Source of the DNA: Primula veris
Lineage: Eukaryota; Streptophyta; Magnoliopsida; Ericales; Primulaceae
Direction of reading: 5' to 3'
Assembly (NCBI GenBank): GCA_963682055.1
Contig: OY821745.1
Coordinates: forward strand, 17,543,342-17,607,341
DNA length: 64,000 nucleotides
In this document: positions 23,460 through 36,154 of the stretch, in pieces
Numbering within the stretch: the stretch's first letter is position 1
How the letters are laid out: every line of letters starts with the position of its first letter
Translations under genes and position numbers: made by a program
The notes under the pieces: model-generated
The model's input: only the letters and a program-made list of their open reading frames with translations
Database searches by the model: none
Told to the model about the DNA's origin: nothing

Positions 23460-25760
23460 AAATTTTCCTGCATATGTAGGGAATATTCCTCATTTTTTTT
23501 CTTGGATTTATGGCCTATAGTACACGGTTTTTACCGACTTTTTTGTTGTTCGACATTTTATTTATATTTGTATGTTTTAAGGATTAGGGTTTAGGTTTTA
23601 GGGTTTAGGTTTTAGGGTTTATGTTTTACGGTTTAGGCTTTCAGGTTTAGGGTTTGCGTAATGTTCTTGCATATGTAGGGATTATTCCTCATTTTTTTTC
23701 TTAAATTTATGGCCTATAGTACACGGTTCTTACCGACTTTTTTGTTTTTCGACATTTTACTTATATTTGTATGGTTTAGGGTTTAGGGTTTAGGTTTTAG
23801 GTTTTATGGTTTTGGGTTTAGGTAATGTTCTTGTATATGTAGAGAATAGTCCTCATTTTTTTTTCTTAGATTTATGGCCTATTTTACACGGTTTTTACCG
23901 ACTTTTTTGTTGTTCGACATTTTATTTATATTTGTAAGTTTTAAGGTTTAGTGTTTAGGTTTTAGGGTTTAGGGTTTGAGGTATAGGGTTTAGGTAATGT
24001 TCTTGCATATGTAGGGAATATTCCTCATTTTTTTTCTTGGATTTACGGCCTATAGTACACGGTTTTTACCGACTTTTTTGTTTTTCGACATTTTATTTAT
24101 ATTTGTATTGTTTAGGGTTTACAGTTTAGGTTTTAGGTTTTAGGGTTTAGGGTTTCAGGTTTAGGGTTTAGGTAATGTTCTTGTATATGTTGGGAATAGT
24201 CCTCATTTTTTTTCTTGGATTTATGGCCTATAGTACACGGTTTTTACTGACATTTTTGTTTTTCGACATTTTATTTATATTTGTATGGTTTAGGGTTTAC
24301 GGTTTAGGTTTTATGGTCTAGGGTTTCAGGTTTAGGGTTTAGGTAATTTTCTTGCATAACTAGGGAATATTCCTCATTTTTTTCTTGGATTTATGCCTAT
24401 AGTACACGGTTTTTACAGACTTTTTCGTTTTTCGACATTTTATATATTTTGTATGGTTTAAGGTTTATGGTTTAGGTTTTAGGGTTTAGGTAATGTTCTC
24501 GCATAACTAGGGAATATTCCTCATTTTTTTTTCTTGGATTTATGGCCTATATTATACGGTCTTAACCGACTTTTTTGTTTTTCGACATTTTATTTATATT
24601 TGTATGGTTTAGGGTTTAGGGTTTAGGTTTTAGGGTTTATGGTTTCAGGTTTAGGGTTTAGGTAATGTTCTTGCATATGTAGGGAATATTCCTCATTTTT
24701 TTTTCTTGGATTTATGGCCTATAGTACACGGTTCTTACCGACTTTCTTGTTTTTCGACATTTTACTTATATTTGTATGGTTTAGGGTTTAGGGTTTAGGG
24801 TTTAGGGTTTAGCTTTTAGGTTTTACGGTTTAGGGTTTAGGTAATGTTCTTGTATATGTAGAGAATAGTCCTCATTTTTTTTTCTTAGATTTATGGCCTA
24901 TAATACACGGTTCTTACCGACTTTTTTATTTTTCAACATTTTACTTATATTTGTATGGTTTAGGGTTTAGGGTTTAGGGTTTAGGTTTTAGGTTTTAGGT
25001 TTTAGGTTTTAGGTTTTACAGTTTAGGGTTTTAGGCAATGTTCTTGAATATGTAGAGAATAGTCCTCATTTTTTTTTCTTAGATTTATGGCCTATATTAC
25101 ACGGTTTTTACCGACTTTTTTGTTGTTCGACATTTTATTTATATTTGAAAGTTTTAAGGTTTAGTGTTTTGGTTTTATGGTTTAGGGTTTCAGGTATAGG
25201 GTTTAGGTAATGTTCTTGCATATGTAGGGAATATTCCTCATTTTTTTTCTTGGATTTATGGCCTATAGTACACGGTTTTTACCGACTTTTATGTTTTTCG
25301 ACATTTTATTTATATTTGTATTGTTTAGGGTTTACGGTTTAGGTTTTAGGGTTTAGGGTTTCAGGTTTAGGGTTTAGGTAATATTTTTGCATATGTAGGG
25401 AATATTCCTCATTTTTTTCTTGGATTTATGGCCTATAGTATACGGTTTTACCGACTTTTTTGTTTTTTGACATTTTATTTATATTGGTATTGTTTAGGGT
25501 TTAGGGTTTAGGGTTTAGGGTTTAGGGTTTAGGGTTTAGGTTTTAGGTTTTAGGATTTAGGGTTTCAGGTTTCAGGTTTAGGGTTTAGGTAATGTTCTTG
25601 CATATGTAGGGAATATTCCTCATTTTTTTTCTTGGATTTATGGCCTATAGTACACAGATTTTACCGACTATTTTGTTTTTCGATATTTTATTTATATTTG
25701 TATGGTTTATGGTTTAGGGTTTAGGTTTTCGGGTTTAGGGTTTGAGGTATAGGGTTTAGG
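23460..25760 (+). repeat. HOR-I unit, complete 13-mer (2301 bp)
   Basis: Monomer starts: A 23460, B 23659, C 23823, D 23995, E 24173, F 24344, G 24491, H 24663, I 24842, J 25036, K 25208, L 25379, M 25590. C is preceded by TTTAGGTAATG instead of TTTAGTTAATG. The M-A block begins TATGGTTTAGGG only after the preceding 6-mer (about 23400), a small private difference. I contains CCTATAATACACGG, a subtype shared with units at 29194-36154. Confidence 0.88.
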
Positions 25761-26123
25761 AAATTTTCCTGCATATGTAGGGAATATTCCTCATTTTTTT
25801 TCTTGGATTTATGGCCTATAGTACACGGTTTTTACCGAATTTTTTGTTGTTCGACATTTTATTTATATTTGTATGTTTTAAGGATTAGGGTTTAGGTTTT
25901 AGGGTTTAGGTTTTAGGGTTTATGTTTTACGGTTTAGGCTTTCAGGTTTAGGGTTTGCGTAATGTTCTTGCATATGTAGGGATTATTCCTCATTTTTTTT
26001 CTTAAATTTATGGCCTATAGTACACGGTTCTTACCGACTTTTTTGTTTTTCGACATTTTACTTATATTTGTGTGGTTTAGGGTTTAGGGTTTAGGTTTTA
26101 GGTTTTATGGTTTAGGGTTTAGT

Positions 26124-26295
26124 TAATGTTCTTGTATATGTAGAGAATAGTCCTCATTTTTTTTTCTTAGATTTATGGCCTATATTACACGGTTTTTACC
26201 GACTTTTTTGTTGTTCGACATTTTATTTATATTTGAAAGTTTTAAGGTTTAGTGTTTTGGTTTTATGGTTTAGGGTTTCAGGTATAGGGTTTAGG
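26124..26295 (+). repeat. Chimeric monomer C/J, second copy
   Basis: It has the same structure as the chimera at 22742, in the same six-monomer context. A single exchange followed by copying explains both better than two independent exchanges. Confidence 0.88.
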
Positions 26296-26580
26296 TAATG
26301 TTCTTGCATATGTAGAGAATATTCCTCATTTTTTTTCTAGGATTTATGGCCTATAGTACACGGTTTTTACCGACTTTTATGTTTTTCGACATTTTATTTA
26401 TATTTGTATTGTTTAGGGTTTACGGTTTAGGTTTTAGGGTTTAGGGTTTCAGGTTTAGGGTTTAGGTAATATTTTTGCATATGTAGGGAATATTCCTCAT
26501 TTTTTTCTTGGATTTATGGCCTATAGTATACGGTTTTACCGACTTTTTTGTTTTTTGACATTTTATTTATATTGGTATTG

Positions 26581-26643
26581 TTTAGGGTTTAGGGTTTAGG
26601 GTTTAGGGTTTAGGGTTTAGGGTTTAGGGTTTAGGGTTTAGGG
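26581..26643 (+). repeat. Perfect telomere tract, (TTTAGGG)9
   Basis: Nine uninterrupted units lie in the L-M block of the second 6-mer. The first 6-mer has about five, which accounts for its shorter length. Confidence 0.92.
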
Positions 26644-28728
26644 TTTAGGTTTTAGGTTTTAGGATTTAGGGTTTCAGGTTTCAGGTTTAGGGTTTAGGTA
26701 ATGTTCTTGCATATGTAGGGAATATTCCTCATTTTTTTTCTTGGATTTATGGCCTATAGTACACAGATTTTACCGACTATTTTGTTTTTCGATATTTTAT
26801 TTATATTTGTATGGTTTATGGTTTAGGGTTTAGGTTTTCGGGTTTAGGGTTTGAGGTATAGGGTTTAGGAAATTTTCCTGCATATGTAGGGAATATTCCT
26901 CATTTTTTTTCTTGGATTTATGGCCTATAGTACACGGTTTTTACCGACTTTTTTGTTGTTCGACATTTTATTTATATTTGTATGTTTTAAGGATTAGGGT
27001 TTAGGTTTTAGGGTTTAGGTTTTAGGGTTTAGGTTTTAGGGTTTATGTTTTACGGTTTAGGCTTTCAGGTTTAGGGTTTGCGTAATGTTTTTGCATATGT
27101 AGGGATTATTCCTCATTTTTTTTCTTAAATTTATGGCCTATAGTACACGGTTCTTACCGACTTTTTTGTTTTTCGACATTTTACTTATATTTGTATGGTT
27201 TAGGGTTTAGGGTTTAGGTTTTAGGTTTTATGGTTTAGGGTTTAGTTAATGTTCTTGTATATGTAGAGAATAGTCCTCATTTTTTTTTCTTAGATTTATC
27301 GCCTATTTTACACGGTTTTTACCGACTTTTTTGTTGTTCAACATTTTATTTATATTTGTAAGTTTTAAGGTTTAGTGTTTAGGTTTTAGGGTTTAGGGTT
27401 TGAGGTATAGGGTTTAGGTAATGTTCTTGCATATGTAGGGAATATTCCTCATTTTTTTTCTTGGATTTACGGCCTATAGTACACGGTTTTTACCGACTTT
27501 TTTGTTTTTCGACATTTTATTTATATTTGTATTGTTTAGGGTTTACAGTTTAGTTTTAGGTTTTAAGGTTTAGGGTTTCAGGTTTAGGGTTTAGGTAATG
27601 TTCTTGTATATGTTGGGAATAGTCCTCATTTTTTTTCTTGGATTTATGGCCTATAGTACACGGTTTTTACTGACATTTTTGTTTTTTGACATTTTATTTA
27701 TATTTGTATGGTTTAGGGTTTACGGTCTAGGTTTTATGGTCTAGGGTTTCAGGTTTAGGGTTTAGGTAATTTTCTTGCATAACTAGGGAATATTCCTCAT
27801 TTTTTTTCTTGGATTTATGCCTATAGTACATGGTTTTTACAGACTTTTTCGTTTTTCGACATTTTATATATTTTGTATGGTTTAAGGTTTACGGTTTAGG
27901 TTTTAGGGTTTAGGTAATGTTCTCGCATAACTAGGGAATATTCCTCATTTTTTTTTCTTGGATTTACGGTCTTAACCGACTTTTTTGTTTTTCGACATTT
28001 TATTTATATTTGTATGGTTTAGGGTTTAGGGTTTAGGTTTTAGGGTTTTGGTTTTAGGGTTTATGGTTTCAGGTTTAGGGTTTAGGTAATGTTCTTGCAT
28101 ATGTAGGGAATATTCCTCATTTTTTTTTCTTGGATTTATGGCCTATAGTACACGGTTCTTACCGACTTTCTTGTTTTTCGACATTTTACTTATATTTGTA
28201 TGGTTTAGGGTTTAGGGTTTAGGGTTTAGGGTTTAGGTTTTAGGTTTTACGGTTTAGGGTTTAGGTAATGTTCTTGTATATGTAGAGAATAGTCCTCATT
28301 TTTTTTTCTTAGATTTATGTCCTATAGTACACGGTTCTTACCGACTTTTTTATTTTTCAACATTTTACTTATATTTGTATGGTTTAGGGTTTAGGGTTTA
28401 GGGTTTAGGTTTTAGGTTTTACAGTTTAGGGTTTTAGGCAATGTTCTTGAATATGTAGAGAATAGTCCTCATTTTTTTTTCTTAGATTTATAGCCTATAT
28501 TACACGGTTTTTACCGACTTTTTTGTTGTTCGACATTTTATTTATATTTGAAAGTTTTAAGGTTTAGTGTTTTGGTTTTATGGTTTAGGGTTTCAGGTAT
28601 AGGGTTTAGGTAATGTTCTTGCATATGTAGGGAATATTCCTCATTTTTTTTCTTGGATTTATGGCCTATATAGTACACGGTTTTTACCGACTTTTATCTT
28701 TTTCGACATTTTATTTATATTTGTATTG

Positions 28729-28791
28729 TTTAGGGTTTAGGGTTTAGGGTTTAGGGTTTAGGGTTTAGGGTTTAGGGTTTAGGGTTTAGGG
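28729..28791 (+). repeat. Perfect telomere tract, (TTTAGGG)9, replacing a degenerate K-L block
   Basis: Everywhere else the K-L block is degenerate (TTTACGG, TTTTAGGG, TTTCAGG). Here the whole block from TTTGTATTG to the L core is perfect TTTAGGG. Confidence 0.92.
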
Positions 28792-28911
28792 TTTAGGTAA
28801 TATTTTTGCATATGTAGGGAATATTCCTCATTTTTTTCTTGGATTTATGACCTATAGTATACGGTTATACCGACTTTTTTGTTTTTTGACATTTTATTTA
28901 TATTGGTATTG

Positions 28912-28974
28912 TTTAGGGTTTAGGGTTTAGGGTTTAGGGTTTAGGGTTTAGGGTTTAGGGTTTAGGGTTTAGGG
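28912..28974 (+). repeat. Perfect telomere tract, (TTTAGGG)9
   Basis: Nine uninterrupted units lie in the L-M block directly after the L monomer at 28798. It is separated from the tract at 28729 by only one core. Confidence 0.92.
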
Positions 28975-29193
28975 TTTAGGTTTTAGGTTTTAAGATTTAG
29001 GGTTTCAGGTTTAGGGTTTAGGTAATGTTCTTGCATATGTAGGGAATATTCCTCATTTTTTTTCTTGGATTTATGGCCTATAGTACACAGATTTTACCGA
29101 CTATTTTGTTTTTCGATATTTTATTTATATTTGTATGGTTTATGGTTTAGGGTTTAGGTTTTCGGGTTTAGGGTTTGAGGTATAGGGTTTAGG

Positions 29194-31494
29194 AAATTTT
29201 CCTGCATATGTAGGGAATATTCCTCATTTTTTTTCTTGGATTTATGGCCTATAGTACACGGTTTTTACCGACTTTTTTGTTGTTCGACATTTTATTTATA
29301 TTTGTATGTTTTAAGGATTAGGGTTTAGGTTTTAGGGTTTAGGTTTTAGGGTTTATGTTTTACGGTTTAGGCTTTCAAGTTTTGGGTTTGCGTAATGTTC
29401 TTGCATATGTAGGGATTATTCCTCATTTTTTTTCTTAAATTTATGGCCTATAGTACACGGTTCTTACCGACTTTTTTGTTTTTCGACATTTTACTTATAT
29501 TTGTATGGTTTAGGGTTTAGGGTTTAGGTTTTAGGTTTTATGGTTTAGGGTTTAGTTAATGTTCTTGTATATGTAGAGAATAGTCCTCATTTTTTTTTCT
29601 TAGATTTATCGCCTATTTTACACGGTTTTTACCGACTTTTTTGTTGTTCAACATTTTATTTATATTTGTAAGTTTTAAGGTTTAGTGTTTAGGTTTTAGG
29701 GTTTAGGGTTTGAGGTATAGGGTTTAGGTAATGTTCTTGCATATGTAGGGAATATTCCTCATTTTTTTTCTTGGATTTACGGCCTATAGTACACGGTTTT
29801 TACCGACTTTTTTGTTTTTCGACATTTTATTTATATTTGTATTGTTTAGGGTTTACAGTTTAGGTTTTAGGTTTTAGGGTTTAGGGTTTCAGGTTTAGGG
29901 TTTAGGTAATGTTCTTGTATATGTTGGGAATAGTCCTCATTTTTTTTCTTGGATTTATGGCCTATAGTACACGGTTTTTACTGACATTTTTGTTTTTCGA
30001 CATTTTATTTATATTTGTATGGTTTAGGGTTTACGGTTTAGGTTTTATGGTCTAGGGTTTCAGGTTTAGGGTTTAGGTAATTTTCTTGCATAACTAGGGA
30101 ATATTCCTCATTTTTTTTCTTGGATTTATGCCTATAGTACACGGTTTTTACAGACTTTTTCGTTTTTCGACATTTTATATATTTTGTATGGTTTAAGGTT
30201 TACGGTTTAGGTTTTAGGGTTTAGGTAATGTTCTCGCATAACTAGGGAATATTCCTCATTTTTTTTCTTGGATTTATGGCCTATATTATACGGTCTTAAC
30301 CGACTTTTTTGTTTTTCGACATTTTATTTATATTTGTATGGTTTAGGGTTTAGGGTTTAGGTTTTAGGGTTTAGGTTTTAGGGTTTATGGTTTCAGGTTT
30401 AGGGTTTAGGTAATGTTCTTGCATATGTAGGGAATATTCCTCATTTTTTTTTCTTGGATTTATGGCCTATAGTACACGGTTCTTACCGACTTTCTTGTTT
30501 TTCGACATTTTACTTATATTTGTATGGTTTAGGGTTTAGGGTTTAGGGTTTAGGGTTTAGGTTTTAGGTTTTACGGTTTAGGGTTTAGGTAATGTTCTTG
30601 TATATGTAGAGAATAGTCCTAATTTTTTTTTCTTAGATTTATGGCCTATAATACACGGTTCTTACCGACTTTTTTATTTTTCAACATTTTACTTATATTT
30701 GTATGGTTTAGGGTTTAGGGTTTAGGGTTTAGGTTTTAGGTTTTAGGTTTTAGGTTTTACAGTTTAGGGTTTTAGGCAATGTTCTTGAATATGTAGAGAA
30801 TAGTCCTCATTTTTTTTTCTTAGATTTATGGCCTATATTACACGGTTTTTACCGACTTTTTTGTTGTTCGACATTTTATTTATATTTGAAAGTTTTAAGG
30901 TTTAGTGTTTTGGTTTTATGGTTTAGGGTTTCAGGTATAGGGTTTAGGTAATGTTCTTGCATATGTAGGGAATATTCCTCATTTTTTTTCTAGGATTTAT
31001 GGCCTATAGTACACGGTTTTTACCGACTTTTATGTTTTTCGACATTTTATTTATATTTGTATTGTTTAGGGTTTACGGTTTAGGTTTTAGGGTTTAGGGT
31101 TTCAGGTTTAGGGTTTAGGTAATATTTTTGCATATGTAGGGAATATTCCTCATTTTTTTCTTGGATTTATGGCCTATAGTATACGGTTTTACCGACTTTT
31201 TTGTTTTTTGACATTTTATTTATATTGGTATTGTTTAGGGTTTAGGGTTTAGGGTTTAGGGTTTAGGGTTTAGGTTTTAGGTTTTAGGATTTAGGGTTTC
31301 AGGTTTCAGGTTTAGGGTTTAGGTAATGTTCTTGCATATGTAGGGAATATTCCTCATTTTTTTTCTTGGATTTATGGCCTATAGTACACAGATTTTACCG
31401 ACTATTTTGTTTTTCGATATTTTATTTATATTTGTATGGTTTATGGTTTAGGGTTTAGGTTTTCGGGTTTAGGGTTTGAGGTATAGGGTTTAGG
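29194..31494 (+). repeat. HOR-I unit, complete 13-mer (2301 bp)
   Basis: Monomer starts: A 29194, B 29393, C 29557, D 29729, E 29907, F 30078, G 30226, H 30411, I 30590, J 30777, K 30949, L 31120, M 31324. The I monomer has the private change AGTCCTAATTTT that recurs in the next unit. K carries CTAGGATTT, the marker first seen in the 6-mers. Confidence 0.88.
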
Positions 31495-33817
31495 AAATTT
31501 TCCTGCATATGTAGGGAATATTCCTCATTTTTTTTCTTGGATTTATGGCCTATAGTACACGGTTTTTACCGACTTTTTTGTTGTTCGACATTTTATTTAT
31601 ATTTGTATGTTTTAAGGATTAGGGTTTAGGTTTTAGGGTTTAGGTTTTAGGGTTTATGTTTTACGGTTTAGGCTTTCAGGTTTAGGGTTTGCGTAATGTT
31701 TTTGCATATGTAGGGATTATTCCTCATTTTTTTTCTTAAATTTATGGCCTATAGTACACGGTTCTTACCGACTTTTTTGTTTTTCGACATTTTACTTATA
31801 TTTGTATGGTTTAGGGTTTAGGGTTTAGGTTTTAGGTTTTATGGTTTAGGGTTTAGTTAATGTTCTTGTATATGTAGAGAATAGTCCTCATTTTTTTTTC
31901 TTAGATTTATCGCCTATTTTACACGGTTTTTACCGACTTTTTTGTTGTTCAACATTTTATTTATATTTGTAAGTTTTAAGGTTTAGTGTTTAGGTTTTAG
32001 GGTTTTAGGGTTTAGGGTTTGAGGTATAGGGTTTAGGTAATGTTCTTGCATATGTAGGGAATATTCCTCATTTTTTTTCTTGGATTTACGGCCTATAGTA
32101 CACGGTTTTTACCGACTTTTTTGTTTTTCGACATTTTATTTATATTTGTATTGTTTAGGGTTTACAGTTTAGGTTTTAGGTTTTAGGGTTTAGGGTTTCA
32201 GGTTTAGGGTTTAGGTAATGTTCTTGTATATGTTGGGAATAGTCCTCATTTTTTTTCTTGGATTTATGGCCTATAGTACACGGTTTTTACTGACATTTTT
32301 GTTTTTCGACATTTTATTTATATTTGTATGGTTTAGGGTTTACGGTTTAGGTTTTATGGTCTAGGGTTTCAGGTTTAGGGTTTAGGTAATTTTCTTGCAT
32401 AACTAGGGAATATTCCTCATTTTTTTTCTTGGATTTATGCCTATAGTACACGGTTTTTACAGACTTTTTCGTTTTTCGACATTTTATATATTTTGTATGG
32501 TTTAAGGTTTACGGTTTAGGTTTTAGGGTTTAGGTAATGTTCTCGCATAACTAGGGAATATTCCTCATTTTTTTTCTTGGATTTATGGCCTATATTATAC
32601 GGTCTTAACCGACTTTTTTGTTTTTCGACATTTTATTTATATTTGTATGGTTTAGGGTTTAGGGTTTAGGTTTTAGGGTTTAGGTTTTAGGGTTTATGGT
32701 TTCAGGTTTAGGGTTTAGGTAATGTTCTTGCATATGTAGGGAATATTCCTCATTTTTTTTTCTTGGATTTATGGCCTATAGTACACGGTTCTTACCGACT
32801 TTCTTGTTTTTCGACATTTTACTTATATTTGTATGGTTTAGGGTTTAGGGTTTAGGGTTTAGGGTTTAGGTTTTAGGTTTTACGGTTTAGGGTTTAGGTA
32901 ATGTTCTTGTATATGTAGAGAATAGTCCTAATTTTTTTTTCTTAGATTTATGGCCTATAATACACGGTTCTTACCGACTTTTTTATTTTTCAACATTTTA
33001 CTTATATTTGTATGGTTTAGGGTTTAGGGTTTAGGGTTTAGGTTTTAGGTTTTAGGTTTTAGGTTTTACAGTTTAGGGTTTTAGGCAATGTTCTTGAATA
33101 TGTAGAGAATAGTCCTCATTTTTTTTTCTTAGATTTATGGCCTATATTACACGGTTTTTACCGACTTTTTTGTTGTTCGACATTTTATTTATATTTGAAA
33201 GTTTTAAGGTTTAGTGTTTTGGTTTTATGGTTTAGGGTTTCAGGTATAGGGTTTAGGTAATGTTCTTGCATATGTAGGGAATATTCCTCATTTTTTTTCT
33301 AGGATTTATGGCCTATAGTACACGGTTTTTACCGACTTTTATGTTTTTCGACATTTTATTTATATTTGTATTGTTTAGGGTTTACGGTTTAGGTTTTAGG
33401 GTTTAGGGTTTCAGGTTTAGGGTTTAGGTAATATTTTTGCATATGTAGGGAATATTCCTCATTTTTTTCTTGGATTTATGGCCTATAGTATACGGTTTTA
33501 CCGACTTTTTTGTTTTTTGACATTTTATTTATATTGGTATTGTTTAGGGTTTAGGGTTTAGGGTTTAGGGTTTAGGGTTTAGGGTTTAGGTTTTAGGTTT
33601 TAGGTTTTAGGATTTAGGGTTTCAGGTTTCAGGTTTAGGGTTTAGGTAATGTTCTTGCATATGTAGGGAATATTCCTCATTTTTTTTCTTGGATTTATGG
33701 CCTATAGTACACAGATTTTACCGACTATTTTGTTTTTCGATATTTTATTTATATTTGTATGGTTTATGGTTTAGGGTTTAGGTTTTCGGGTTTAGGGTTT
33801 GAGGTATAGGGTTTAGG
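31495..33817 (+). repeat. HOR-I unit, complete 13-mer (2323 bp)
   Basis: Monomer starts: A 31495, B 31694, C 31858, D 32038, E 32216, F 32387, G 32535, H 32720, I 32899, J 33086, K 33258, L 33429, M 33647. It shares AGTCCTAATTTT in I and CTAGGATTT in K with the unit to its left, and an extra TTTTAGGG in the C-D block (about 32003) with the unit to its right. The three adjacent units form a ladder of recent copies. Confidence 0.88.
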
Positions 33818-36154
33818 AAATTTTCCTGCATATGTAGGGAATATTCCTCATTTTTTTTCTTGGATTTATGGCCTATAGTACACGGTTTTTACCGACTTTT
33901 TTGTTGTTCGACATTTTATTTATATTTGTATGTTTTAAGGATTAGGGTTTAGGTTTTAGGGTTTAGGTTTTAGGGTTTATGTTTTACGGTTTAGGCTTTC
34001 AGGTTTAGGGTTTGCGTAATGTTTTTGCATATGTAGGGATTATTCCTCATTTTTTTTCTTAAATTTATGGCCTATAGTACACGGTTCTTACCGACTTTTT
34101 TGTTTTTCGACATTTTACTTATATTTGTATGGTTTAGGGTTTAGGGTTTAGGTTTTAGGTTTTATGGTTTAGGGTTTAGTTAATGTTCTTGTATATGTAG
34201 AGAATAGTCCTCATTTTTTTTTCTTAGATTTATCGCCTATTTTACACGGTTTTTACCGACTTTTTTGTTGTTCAACATTTTATTTATATTTGTAAGTTTT
34301 AAGGTTTAGTGTTTAGGTTTTAGGGTTTTAGGGTTTAGGGTTTGAGGTATAGGGTTTAGGTAATGTTCTTGCATATGTAGGGAATATTCCTCATTTTTTT
34401 TCTTGGATTTACGGCCTATAGTACACGGTTTTTACCGACTTTTTTGTTTTTCGACATTTTATTTATATTTGTATTGTTTAGGGTTTACAGTTTAGGTTTT
34501 AGGTTTTAGGGTTTAGGGTTTCAGGTTTAGGGTTTAGGTAATGTTCTTGTATATGTTGGGAATAGTCCTCATTTTTTTTCTTGGATTTATGGCCTATAGT
34601 ACACGGTTTTTACTGACATTTTTGTTTTTCGACATTTTATTTATATTTGTATGGTTTAGGGTTTACGGTTTAGGTTTTATGGTCTAGGGTTTCAGGTTTA
34701 GGGTTTAGGTAATTTTCTTGCATAACTAGGGAATATTCCTCATTTTTTTTCTTGGATTTATGCCTATAGTACACGGTTTTTACAGACTTTTTCGTTTTTC
34801 GACATTTTATATATTTTGTATGGTTTAAGGTTTACGGTTTAGGTTTTAGGGTTTAGGTAATGTTCTCGCATAACTAAGGAATATTCCTCATTTTTTTTTC
34901 TTGGATTTATGGCCTATATTATACGGTCTTAACCGACTTTTTTGTTTTTCGACATTTTATTTATATTTGTATGGTTTAGGGTTTAGGGTTTAGGTTTTAG
35001 GGTTTAGGTTTTAGGGTTTATGGTTTCAGGTTTAGGGTTTAGGTAATGTTCTTGCATATGTAGGGAATATTCCTCATTTTTTTTCTTGGATTTATGGCCT
35101 ATAGTACACGGTTCTTACCGACTTTCTTGTTTTTCGACATTTTACTTATATTTGTATGGTTTAGGGTTTAGGGTTTAGGGTTTAGGGTTTAGGGTTTAGG
35201 TTTTAGGTTTTACGGTTTAGGGTTTCGGTAATGTTCTTGTATATGTAGAGAATAGTCCTCATTTTTTTTTCTTAGATTTATGGCCTATAATACACGGTTC
35301 TTACCGACTTTTTTATTTTTCAACATTTTACTTATATTTGTATGGTTTAGGGTTTAGGGTTTAGGGTTTAGGGTTTAGGGTTTAGGGTTTAGGTTTTAGG
35401 TTTTAGGTTTTAGGTTTTACAGTTTAGGGTTTTAGGCAATGTTCTTGAATATGTAGAGAATAGTCCTCATTTTTTTTTCTTAGATTTATGGCCTATATTA
35501 CACGGTTTTTACCGACTTTTTTGTTGTTCGACATTTTATTTATATTTGAAAGTTTTAAGGTTTAGTGTTTTGGTTTTATGGTTTAGGGTTTCAGGTATAG
35601 GGTTTAGGTAATGTTCTTGCATATGTAGGGAATATTCCTCATTTTTTTTCTTGGATTTATGGCCTATAGTACACGGTTTTTACCGACTTTTATGTTTTTC
35701 GACATTTTATTTATATTTGTATTGTTTAGGGTTTACGGTTTAGGTTTTAGGGTTTAGGGTTTCAGGTTTAGGGTTTAGGTAATATTTTTGCATATGTAGG
35801 GAATATTCCTCATTTTTTTCTTGGATTTATGGCCTATAGTATACGGTTTTACCGACTTTTTTGTTTTTTGACATTTTATTTATATTGGTATTGTTTAGGG
35901 TTTAGGGTTTAGGGTTTAGGGTTTAGGGTTTAGGTTTTAGGTTTTAGGATTTAGGGTTTCAGGTTTCAGGTTTAGGGTTTAGGTAATGTTCTTGCATATG
36001 TAGGGAATATTCCTCATTTTTTTTCTTGGATTTATGGCCTATAGTACACAGATTTTACCGACTATTTTGTTTTTCGATATTTTATTTATATTTGTATGGT
36101 TTATGGTTTAGGGTTTAGGTTTTCGGGTTTAGGGTTTGAGGTATAGGGTTTAGG
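33818..36154 (+). repeat. HOR-I unit, complete 13-mer (2337 bp)
   Basis: Monomer starts: A 33818, B 34017, C 34181, D 34361, E 34539, F 34710, G 34858, H 35044, I 35229, J 35437, K 35609, L 35780, M 35984. G has AACTAAGGAATATT, a subtype that recurs at 40701. I is preceded by TTTCGGTAATG instead of TTTAGGTAATG. The I-J block is expanded to six perfect TTTAGGG units. Confidence 0.88.

Larger units (their letters stand above)
25761..26869 (+). repeat. Short HOR, second 6-mer A-B-C/J-K-L-M (1109 bp)
   Basis: Monomer starts: A 25761, B 25960, C/J chimera 26124, K 26296, L 26467, M 26699. It matches the 6-mer at 22379 in chimera position, the CTAGGATTT marker in K and the doubled TTTCAGG before M. 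It is 28 bp longer mainly because the L-M block has nine perfect TTTAGGG units (26581-26643). The A copy has ACCGAATTTTTTG and K has GTAGAGAATATTCC. Confidence 0.88.
26870..29193 (+). repeat. HOR-I unit, 13-mer with 14 bp deletion in G (2324 bp)
   Basis: Monomer starts: A 26870, B 27083, C 27247, D 27419, E 27596, F 27767, G 27915, H 28087, I 28266, J 28439, K 28611, L 28798, M 29023. G lacks 14 bp of core around 27966. K has an extra TA (GCCTATATAGTAC). The K-L block (28729-28791) and L-M block (28912-28974) are both nine perfect TTTAGGG units. C subtype TTATCGCC with GTTGTTCAAC is shared with units up to 36.6 kb. E-to-G markers (GTTTTTTGAC, ACGGTCTAGG, TACATGG) are shared with 36.8-38.4 kb. 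Confidence 0.88.
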
